Below the pieces are notes generated by a model, which saw only the letters and a program-made list of their open reading frames with translations, searched no databases and was not told where the DNA came from. This document shows, piece by piece, positions 46,553 through 58,500 of a stretch of DNA of 64,000 nucleotides. How positions within the stretch are numbered: the first letter of the stretch is position 1; each line of letters opens with the position of its first letter. The stretch comes from Patella vulgata (taxonomy: Eukaryota; Mollusca; Gastropoda; Patellidae), in contig NC_065879.2 in NCBI RefSeq assembly GCF_932274485.2, positions 66,795,459-66,859,458 of the forward strand, written 5' to 3'. The position numbers were made by a program, and so were the translations under genes.

Positions 46553-49500
46553 TAATGTCCACTCACACAAACTAGGTCATTTCGGGACTAACACATGGTT
46601 CAATTTTATTTCAATAATTTGCTTGCGTGTAGGGGTCTTTAGCAGTGGGAGGAAAGCGGAGTGAACCCACGAGGTTGGACAGGCGACCCTACTCCTTGTC
46701 ACGTACAACCGGGGAAGGAGAGGAATCGAAACCACGACAGTTGACTCAATGATAGACTTTATGATACAGCGCACACATGCAAACCATTCAGCCATCCAAC
46801 CCCAACTCCACATCAAAGACATTTAGCTCTTTAAGAAGATCACAATTAACAACTTACTATTTTCATGTCTTTTTTAGCACTTTTAGAATCTTGTTTCGCC
46901 TGTTCGTAGGTTAAACCTTTATCTGTGGCGCTCCACATGGATAGATTGTGGATTACTTGTCGAATGTCCTGATTGGCTGCTAGAATAATCTCATTCATTG
47001 CAGGTGGCGTAATTTTGATACCTTCTTTATATGCTAGCGACATCATAGCACCCTGTGAATATAAATATTTATGAGAAATCTTATTAAATTGACTTTTTCA
47101 CCATTTCAAGGAATACATATTTATAGTGATCTGACTGTACATTACAAGCTGAGTATCGTTTAGTTGTGTAGTTTCTGAATTTTAATATTTAGTATCAATT
47201 TCAAACCACTTTTGATAATTTTTCAAATCGTCAAAAAATATTAGGTTCCTACTGTTGCATAGTAATGAATTATTCTGTTAATTACTCAACACTGCCAGTA
47301 AAAGTAAATCGTTGTAAACCCAACACTTACTATCTAATCTAGACGGATCATTTTAAACTATGGGACAGTAGGAACCCAATATTTTTCTATTATTCTCAAC
47401 AAAGTTGAACAATTTGTCTACAATAGTTTAATACTAAAAATTAAATACATAAACAGCACAACTACATGAAACCCAAGTTGTAGTGGTAGTTATTATTTCT
47501 TTATATTAAGATGATAAGATGAGGTTAACAGGACAGGGCCCTTATTCACGAAAACTTAAACTAAGTTACAAACGAAATTTTAAGAAATACTGCAACTTCA
47601 TTGGATATATACAAATTGATTTTACTGGTCAGCCAATCGAATTGCAGTATTTCTTAAAATTTCGATTGTATCTTAGTTTAAGTTTTCGTAAATAAGGCCC
47701 TGATGTTAACCATCCTGTCAGTAATAAAATATTTTCAATCGACTAACATGGGAATTTTTTTATTTCTATGGTTAGATTTACATGTGAGCAGAAAAATTGT
47801 GCCTGAAAAGCAATGTTTCTGCCTATTCCAGCTGTCAAAGGTTCTTTTACATGCACTCCATCTTGTTTATTCAGTTGACTTTCCTGATCAACATAGTATG
47901 TACCACTTCTGAAAGTTATTTCTCCCAATTATCTCTCAATAATGTCTTTAAATATAAATTAATGATATTTTGGATGCAAACTGATTTAAGAAGTGTGGTT
48001 TTGAAATGTTTACTTGAGAACATGTTATTTCACTTGAACATCTGATACCATTTCTCATTAAAGACGTTGACATAGGTAACAAAGTAACAACAATACCATA
48101 CCTTGATTTGTTCTAGTCGTGGTTTATAAAATCGTAAATCAAAACAATAATTAGACAGGGTTCTCATCTTGGTACTATTTCTATCATTACAGATACAAAG
48201 TACAGGTATTTTACTACCTTTAATTAACTGTACTAATTCCTGGAATATACACAACAATGGAATTTAACATCTTGTCAACACAATATTGTATTCATTAGTA
48301 GAGAGACAAAATGGGGTTTAACATCCACTTGACACAAAACAGGTCATTTTGTGACAAGCATATGGGTAAACTTTACTTCATTAAATTTGCTTGAGCATAA
48401 GGTGTTTAACAGCGGGAGGAAAATGGAGAAAACTCACATGGGTGAACAGGTGACCTTACTCTTTGTCATGTAGTAATGGGGAATCGAAACCATGCCACTT
48501 AACTCAATGACAGACCTTATGATCTAAAGCACACAAATTAAACAATTTGGCCACGCAAATCCCCATATTCACTTTTTGACTAAAATATGACCATTTTCAT
48601 TTCTATGGTCAAATTTGCATTGCAAGTGGGGTGAGGTTTGCTATTTTCTTCTTTAATCTTTAATTGTCATAGTTTCTTTTAATTATAAGCATATTACTGC
48701 CTATCAAACCTCCTGTGTTCATATAAGTAATGCAGAGAGTCTGGTTTTTAAAATACTGATATTTTCAAGACTAGTGTCAAAATCATTGCCCAATAGAATT
48801 TTACATTTTGGTTAACAAATGATTGAGATACGACAGTTATTTTATACCACAATTTAATCGTGTAAGAAAAATAAAACAAACCTGTAATCCTCCTCTATCA
48901 GCATTACCTGCCATACCATCAACTTCATCCATTATTAAACAATGTTTCTGTCCATCTTTATGACTGGGTTTAGTACCTATAAAAAAATACAATACAAACT
49001 AATATCTTTTCACAATGGAATAGGGTTTAACATCTCATTAACACAATATTTCACCAAATTTCAGACTAACATGTTTTGCTTTTCAATTCTAGGGTTACAT
49101 GTAAAATACCAGGGGTGGGGGAGAATTTTGGTCAGACAGCAGCATTTTTTGGTCCTATCTTCTTCAATTTAACTTTTCTGGTGTGGTTTTTCCCTTGTTA
49201 GTGGTCCAGGATAGAGAGCCTGACAAGGACAGCTGTCAAGTCGTTCGGATGGGTAAAAAAAAACAAGATCCCATGTATACATTGGCGTGCATGTTAAAGA
49301 TGCCTTGTCAGTTGAAATTCGATATAAGAGTAGGCGTCGCACACCTGTTCGGGCAAAATTTTCCTTATAGCACACTGTATGGCATATGCCCGTCATCATT
49401 AGCCCAATCGGAACAGAACAGTAGGACATTAAACCCCATTTCATTTCATTTCTTCAATTTGCAAATGTAAAATTTTGTTTTTCACTTGTATATCAATGTT

Positions 49501-52500
49501 TATATATACAAGAAATAAAAAAAATCTATAATGCCAATGATGGAAAGCTAAAAATGAAATGTTTACCCATAAAATCGACAAGTGTTTGGTTATCCAGAGA
49601 TTCAGCCACTTCAGTCTGTAAACTTTTCTTTGATCTTGTATCAGATGCATTTAATTCTACATAAGAAAACCCAACTTCCTGAAAAACAAAATTGTGGAAG
49701 TGAGCATACTTCCTGTGTTATTATATTCTGGCCTACTGCTAATTTGAACAGAACACATGCTCACATCAGTCCATAAAGGCTATCAATGAATGACTAACCT
49801 CTAACAAAAACAAAGCCCCACTGTAAGCTACTGTCTGATTCATCGTAAATTTTAAACGGATTTCTTCGATTATGAACAAACTACTCAACTTTGGTTATTA
49901 TAAACTTACCTGTGTGTTTGTAATGAACTCCCGTTCGATAAAATCCATTGCACAACTAATTATCACAACGATGAGAACAATTTCTCTCTTGAAAAATTTG
50001 AAAATTTACTTGTAATTTCGACTGAGTCGATGTCAACAATGTCTTCGTGACGTATTGGTCGAATCCAATATACCTGTTGCGGGGGTTGGTTAACATTGAA
50101 AGATAGTTTGACAGCGCGATCATTTTGATCGTATATGGGTTTGGGCGACGAAAAATATCAATTGAAGGCAATTACATAGGAGATTTATATGGAAACCATT
50201 GATCGCCAGTCTATCAAATTTTCTTCACAATTAAAATATCACTGATTGCACGGATACTCGTAAAAATAAAGTCATGAATAAACTATAAATATCCTATCTT
50301 CTTCATGTTATAAATAATTTAACAAGGATCATGAAGCTTACCTCCGAATTCTCTGAGTGTACTTTTTATTTTATACGCATTCTTTCGATCGAATAATAAC
50401 CGCTTCAGTAACATCTTTAAGCGTGTTGCGGCAGCCCTCAGCGTGTCGATTGCCGTATTGGGTGCCCGGGTGGGTATATAATGCTACTAAGCCCGTATGA
50501 CCCCGTAAGAAGCGGAACATTAATTCTCGATTCGACAGTTTTGACCGAAGTGTGATAAAGCCCGTAAAACGAATGTATAGTTGTGTTTGTGCGGCATGCG
50601 TGTTCAAAAGTAAATAATCCCATCCGAGTCGCTAATCAAATAATTAGAACAAAATATTTCAAAAAGTAAAGCTATAAAATTTGCAGAGATTTTACTAGAA
50701 TGTAAAAGACGGTAACTAAATACAGGAATGCGGGTAGTTATGTGTGCGAACGCTCAAACTCAATGCCAATTGTCGTAGGTATCCAGACCACTCGGACCAA
50801 AGACTACTCGGACTAAGACCAGTCGGACCAAAACAAGACCAGTCGGACCAATTAAATTATATTTTAAGGCTAGACAATATGCTATTTATTTATTATTAAA
50901 TCACAATACAAAGAAGCAAATAATTCTTATACGGAATTCTTATATTTAGAGTTGTTTGGTTCAATTTTGTGTACGTAAATAAATCAACGATTAGTTTTAA
51001 AATTAATTAATAATGGTGCCAAAAAAAAATATCAATCTAATTTTTCTTTACTCTTGCAATGAGACTCGGTATGTCCAGACTTTTGACAGTTTCTACATAT
51101 ACGGGTATACTGTTCTTGTCTGATAGCCTAATTTTACTTTTTCCACATTCGCGGTATCCCCAGTGGTTTCATTCCGTTCTACCCCACTAACCCCTGGGTT
51201 ACTATATATGGGGGGGGGGGGGGGTGGGGTGGAGACACGTTTTCAAGTTATCCGCCCTTGATGCGTTAATATAAACAGCACATAATAATACGAAGACCGG
51301 ACGTTTATATGCCCCTTTTTAAACGTGACTACAAGTGTGGTTCTCGATATTTTGCGATTTGGAATACAATTATCAATTTATTCAAACAACACGTTATTAT
51401 TAGTTCGAGTAGTCATATTAAAACACACACAATTATCAATTTATTCAAATAACACTTTATTATTGGTTCGAGTAGTCATATTAAAATAAACACAATTATC
51501 AATTTATTAAAATAACACTTTATTATTGGTTCGAGTAATTATATTAAAACAAACGCAATTATCAATTTATTAAAACAACATTTTATTATTGGTCCGAGTC
51601 GTCTTTCTGTTGGGTCCGAATAGTCTTTTTGTATGGTCCGAGTAGTCTATTTGTTTGGGCTGAGTGGTCTATCACTTGGTCCGACTGGTCTTGAACCGAG
51701 TGATCTTTGGTCCGAGTGGTCATGGATTCTTGTCGTAATTGTACTTGAATTTCCTATGCTGTCACCCCTAATACGAAATGATATCTTCCGCAGAGTGACG
51801 TAACCATCTTCCACATTGGTATTTTTCTCTGGGAAAAGTTTGTGATATTTCAATTTTTCAAGAGAGAACTTGTTTTCATCGTTGTGATAATTAGTTGTGC
51901 AATGGATTTTATCGAACGGGAGTTCATTACAAACACACAGGTAAGTTTATAATAACCAACGTTAAGTAGTTTGTTCATAATCGAAGAAATCCGTTTAAAA
52001 TTTACGATGAATCAGACAGTAAGTCATAATTTGAATGTTTGTACAGATCAAAATAATTAAATTTAGCTTTGGTAGCAGGATTTCCACCCTTTATTGTGAA
52101 TCTTGAAGTTGTGTATCAAAGAAATAGCTATTCAGTGAAGTAAAATCGCTTTCCTTCACAGTTCTGCCAGTCCTGATAACAGACGCGGTGTTAGTTGAAT
52201 AACATGTTTCAGCTGTGGTGACTAAATCTTTGACACAGGCTTTCTGGCCTGAAATTACAGCATTTTCAGAACAGTTAGAATTCAGAGTTATCTTACCTTA
52301 CAGACCAGAGTAGCAGTCGTAGTTTTACCCACACCAGGAGGTCCAGACAATAGAGCTGCTTTAAATCCTGATCCATCATCACTTTTATTGTTGAAAAATT
52401 TACCTTAAATTACATAACCATCCATTACAGCACAAAACATAGGTTGGCAGACAATTGGGTGTATAAAAACAATTTGAAAGAGAGAAAAAACTCCTGAGAT

Positions 52501-55500
52501 AGTCAGACAATAATATTTAACCTCCACTTGACACAAACTGGGTCATTTTGGGACTAACATATTGTACAATTTTTATTTCAATAATTCTCTTGCGAGTAGG
52601 GGTCTTTAGCAGTATGGGGAAAACAGGGGACCTGGATGAAACCAACAAGGATGGGCAGGTGACTCCACTCTTTGTCTCATACAAGCTTAGGATCAAAACA
52701 ACACCAATAACAGACCTTATGATCTGAGGCACATGTGTTAGATCACTCGCTTGGGAAGATGTATAGTTGAACGGATGGGATGAAAAAACCTGGCAAAATT
52801 TTACTCATAGCACACTTAATGGCATATGCCCGTCTTCATTAGCCCAATCGGAGCCGAACAGTAGGACGTTAAATCCCATTTCATTAGACCTCTAAAACCT
52901 CCAATGGCTATTGTACTTGGGCACAAAGTATGTAACAAGTGGTTGAAGATTCAATTGTGTTGGTCTATGCAATCAAAAATTTCCTTTATAAAGAAGGAAT
53001 TGCATACAAAATCGCAGATCAGTTTTTTTGGGTTTTTTTTACATACCTGCTGGTTTCGTTCCTGCAGCACGGTTCTTATGCCAACTATTCAACCAATTAT
53101 AAAGCTTCTTAGCATTACTTTTATCGCCTTGCTGACCAATAATCGTTTTCATACTAACAGGTTTATGTTTGTCTACCCATAGTAAAACAGATTCTGATTG
53201 GTTATTAGCATTAGACTGTCCAATAGGTTTCTTTGATTCACTGACACTAGAGTGACTAGGCTTTGGAATGGTATCAGGTGTTTTAGAACTTCCGGCTACA
53301 GGTTTCTCTTCCTTTTGCATTGATATTTTTTTTTCTAACCATTTTTCCTACAATAAATCACAATAGTAAGTTAAAGAGAAAGAGGGAAAAAAACCAATGA
53401 GGATTAACTTGGTCATTTTGGGACTAAAATATGGTTAAATTCTTTTTCAATTCTTTATTTGTGCATAGGGGTCTTTAGTAGTGGGAGGAAACCAGTGGAC
53501 TTGGAGAAAACCCATGTCATTGACAGGTGATTCTACTCTTTGCCACGTACAAGTGTGGGACCAAAAGCCTGCCATGTGACTCAATAACAGACCTTGTGGT
53601 CTAATAAAGCACATGTTTAACCACACGACCCCCCCCACCCCATAATTTAAAGACAACAAACCAGACTGTTCAAGACTTCAAAAGTTAAAAAATATGCATT
53701 ATTTTAATGTAACAGGGTTCCCGCGGCTTCGTCAAACATTTTTTCAAGGATATTCAAGGATAAATATACGTCAAATTCAAGGATCTTCAAGGACATTTTT
53801 TAGCCTAAAGTTACAATTTTTCATCTTAAAAAATAACCAAAACATTACCAACTATCGTTATAATCTCATATTTAAAAGGAATTGAAGACATTTGAAACAA
53901 AATTAAGGATCTCAACTGAAATTGAAGGATATTTTCCCATTTCCGAGAAATTGAAGGATATTCAAGACCTTGAAAATGAAATTTTAAATTTAAGGATATT
54001 CAAGGATTTTCAAGGACCGCGGGAACCCTGTGTAATGGGTGTTTTTATTATGTAATTTAAGCCATCTGAGTTTTAAAAGATTGATATGTAATCTGGGCTG
54101 ACTTGTACTCCTGGCAGTAATTATACTGTTGTCTGTTCCATCTTCCAGCCTAAAAATTTGAACCTTGAGTAAATAATACAAACCTTTTTAACTGTTTCTT
54201 CAGCTTGTATTTCATATTTAGATTTTTTACCTGGTCGGGATTTGATTAACTCAAACAAACCATCTTCATCTAACTGCTTCGTACCAAACTGTGTAGCCTG
54301 AAATTTAAGATTTTAAATTTTTAATGAAACAATGAACTGTTTCTAAAATTAGGACGAACAATACAGAAACCAAGATCATTCCGATAAATAATGGCAAACT
54401 ATATTTTGTTTTTGTTGTCTAGGTAACTGTCAAAATTATTTTCTGTTAAATTTAGGCAAAGAAAACAAATTTTGGCTCTTTGGTATATGCATAATCCTTG
54501 CAATGTTTCATTTGATAAATCAACATTCAATACTGCTGTATCAATGCATAAATACTAGTCAATCCAATAGATCACTTCAGGTAGACTTTTACTATATTCT
54601 CTTTAAACAAACATATTTACCCTTTACATATTTATTACTCTGGTTATCTCCATTTAATTTGCTGTGTGGTAACTGATTGGTCATTAAAGCATTTGTTACC
54701 CAATCGTATTTTGATGCAGAAAATGCTGTTCAGTCCAGTAGTTTGTGGTCATGATGGGTAATGTGGGCATATACCCCCCCCCCCCCCAAAAAAAAAATTC
54801 ACACAACCATCTGTAATTTGATTCTAGTTCTGTCTTACCTTACTGAGTTTACTTTCACCAGCATCTCGTCCCACCACGATATAATTTGTTTTTTTACTTA
54901 AAGATGTTGTCACTTTTCCACCATATTTTTCAATCAGACTTTTAGCCTCATCTCTCTCTATTGATTCGTACACTCCAGTTAATACAAATGTTAATCCCTC
55001 CAAACAGTTCTCAGCTCCCTGAAATAGTCCACATATTGGTTATATTTTTAACATGATGTTTTTAGCTTGCTTTTTTACATTACATAATTTAGGATAATCC
55101 CCAACAATTTATGGGAAATAAATGCATTAGATTTCATAAGACCTCATAAGAAAAAAGTGCTTGTCCATGTAAGCCAAAAGGGTTACGTAACTTATTTCAG
55201 AAATTTCATCCTTAAATCACGAAAATCTCTTCCCAATAAAATATCAGCCAGTGTATAGACAGCCAGCCAGTGTCTTTTAGTACTCAGTAATCACACAAAA
55301 CCAGTAGTCTTTACATTAAAATACTAAAGCAAACATTTTTGACTTCTGAGATATATGTTCCTTGTTGTGCCTATAACTAGTTTCCATCATTGAATTATAT
55401 ATCTGGGAGAGCTCCTAATTCTTATAAAAAAAACACATTTTAACATGGTAGGAATATACCTTTAATGATTTCTGGTCACTGTGACACATATTTGCCAATA

Positions 55501-58500
55501 TGATATATTCAAGGACTTCTTATCCCTGACTTACCTCAGGTATTTCTTTAGAACCTAAAGCTTGTGGTCCATCTCTATGTAGGTAACTACGGTAACTGGC
55601 TTTACGCTGCATCAAAGGTGTATCAGCATCTGGTGACTAAATACAAATAGACATTGTCATTACAAAGAGAAATGTAGAATATCATGTTCACAAACTTTTA
55701 TTGTTGTTGTAGTTTAACTCCTAATGTAGTCTAAAATCACTAAGTTACATTAAAATAAGATGAAAACTTCTGACTATTGTGTCTAGAGCTATTGAGGACA
55801 AGTGGACAGTAGTGACAACAATAAACTTCCACATTAAATGTGGGCATATAAAAATGATTATAGCGGACAAAAATTCAACACCTCTGACCAAGGACATTTA
55901 TTTGAAGGCAGACAAGAACCCTAGTGGGCTTAATTGGCCATCAGTGATCTGGCTTTTAACTTTAAGGGGTTTGACAACTTTGGGGCAATTAAAAAAATAT
56001 TGCATATAATTTGACTTGACTTCCTTTGCCCAGTTAGCAGATGATGTTACCCACTGGAGAATCAATTGGCAGTTTGTCTTTTTAAGGACTCATCCAACTG
56101 TCATTTAAGTCTAGTTCATTCAACAATGTATTTTTGTCAGTGATGCCCTTCCATAGTTGGCAGAAGAGAAACTATTACCTTCTATGATGCACTATATGGT
56201 AATTACTATTTTATTTCTCTACATAACAATATAAAATCCAGCTGACATACCGTTTTTTTACTGTCAGTAATTGGTGATATTTTTTTAGGTGTTGCTTTAG
56301 TTTTTGCTGGTGTTTCTAATTTTACAGGAGATTTCTTGGGTGATGGATTCTTCAATTTGCTAGGTGAAGGCTGAAAAATATATATAATTCAAGCTTTGTA
56401 AAAGCCAAAAGTAGCTGAGATTGATGAGCTGAAATACTGCACCTGTTGGACAGATTTACTCTTGAGAGCGGAATGATGTAACAAATCCTCAAGCAGTAAA
56501 ATCAACATGGGATAATTTCATGCCTACATCAAAAGAATCTAGAACTGAATAGGGCAATCTAGATATTTGGTCCTATCCGAACGATCAAGCAATCCTTCTT
56601 TGTCAGCCTCTAACAAGTGAAGGAAGGGCTCGAAAAAGTTTTTACAGCCTGTCGGCCGGCTTGAAAAATTCTGATATTTCTTCAGCCACAGACCAGAGAA
56701 AGACAGGCTTCAAAAATTCTGTGAAGTTTACTCTTTGTCCACGCCGGGATTCCAACTCCGGATATTCTAATCCAGTTCCGTGACTATTTGATTATCAGTA
56801 CTGATCAATCAGTATTGACGGTAAAGCAATTCTCTAACAATTTATCAATTTTTCTTGACGACAAGTTACAATCTTCATATAATACCTCTATATGGTGAAG
56901 ATGTAACTCTCTCATGCAAACAGCAAACTTACCTTTTTACTATGTTTAGAATTATTATTATTATTATTATCCCCCGATTTCATTTCTTTCTCAGGAGTTT
57001 CACTAACTGTTACTGAACTAGTTTTAACTTTGTCTGCTAATTTCTTTGCTAAACTTGTTTTTTCAGGGGATTTCTTAATTTCACTCAAAGTATCTTCTAA
57101 TTTTGGCTGAAAGTTTAAATTAAAAAACAAATGAAATGAAATGGAGTTTAACATCAATGTGTTCTGCTGGGCTAATGAAGACGGGCATACGCTAAACAAT
57201 GTACTATGAGGGAAACATTGTCCAGATAGCGGCACTACGACCCATTCTTATATTGAATTCCATGTGCCAGGGGGTCTTTTACGTGCATGCCAATAGGTAC
57301 ATGGGACCTTGGTTTATCATCCCATTCGAAAAACTATACATTATTCCTTGCCAGGCCCTCTTGTCCTGCAATACTGTCAATGAACTTTCTCGACCAATGT
57401 AGGGATTGAACACGCGACCTCCAGGTTAGCGAGCCAGTGTCTTACCCGCTTAGCCACTGTGGCTCAAATTAAAAATAAACATGTACTGCATATAAACCAT
57501 GTATTTATAGTGTAGTTCAAAATACCAGAAAAAAATAAAACAGTTCTACGTTTCATTTTGTGATGTGCATTACCATGCCCAAATAATTGTTGTTGGATGC
57601 AGACATTTCAGACACACCAGCTTGCATCATCTGCTAAATTATCATTACAACTGAAGGCTATTTTGCATTGTTAGGTTTCTCAAATCACTGCAGTTAATAC
57701 ATTGTTAAGTATCCTTAATTTATTTAATTTTGCATGTTTACGAATCTGTGTTTGAAATTTCAAAATTCCGCTTGGATTAATCTAACAACATTGATAGAAA
57801 CTACTTATGAAAACGAGGATGTGATTGGTTGAAAAAACAGAATCAACCAATCAGGAGTGTCATCAAATTGATAATATTAAATAGGCAGGGTGTATTAAGG
57901 TTGGTACATTTCATTAAAAAAAAAATTGCAAAAATTAACGTAAAAAGAGTAGATCTCTAACTCACACGTTTAGTCTGTTGCTGGTCTAGTTGTTCTAATG
58001 TTTTAATAAAATCATCATCATCATGCATCTCAATATCTTCATCTATACTTTCATCCACTTGACTCTAAAAAAAAACATACAAAGGCAAATCAATGGGTTT
58101 AAAATACGACTCTCACTTGCTTGATGCTGAAGGGGTTATTTTGTCTGATTAGCTAGGTATTTTGGCCTATGCCAATTTTGAGCATTATCTCAATATATGA
58201 AACAGTTTCAAACTGGAATAATCTGGCAACTTAAATCAGCGTTATTTTGAATATGAATATGGATTTGATATTCTAACCAGCGACTGCCAGGCAGGATACG
58301 CCCACATTTTCGAGAGATGGAAAGAGAACAAGCTAACAAGAAAGTGATTTTTCCTACTATCAAGGGCCATAATTCAGGAAATTACAATTCAATATGCGCG
58401 AATATCGAAAGGAACTGAGATCTTTGTGTTATAAACTTACATTTCAAGTTTCAACAAAATCGGATAAAAATTGTGACCTCTATAGGGTCCACAACCTTGA

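Larger units (their letters stand above)
49829..52021. repeat. Inverted duplication of a promoter/first-exon segment
   Basis: The arms 49829-50000 and 51850-52021 are about 172 bp each, with four substitutions and one indel between them. Each contains the 13-codon [16 protein letters not shown] ending in a CAG|GTAAGT donor, about 40 bp of upstream sequence and about 80 bp of intron. The spacer of about 1.85 kb holds another first-exon-like ORF and a transposon. Both outward promoters have a TGACGT element near the arm (50047 and 51797). Confidence 0.85.
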
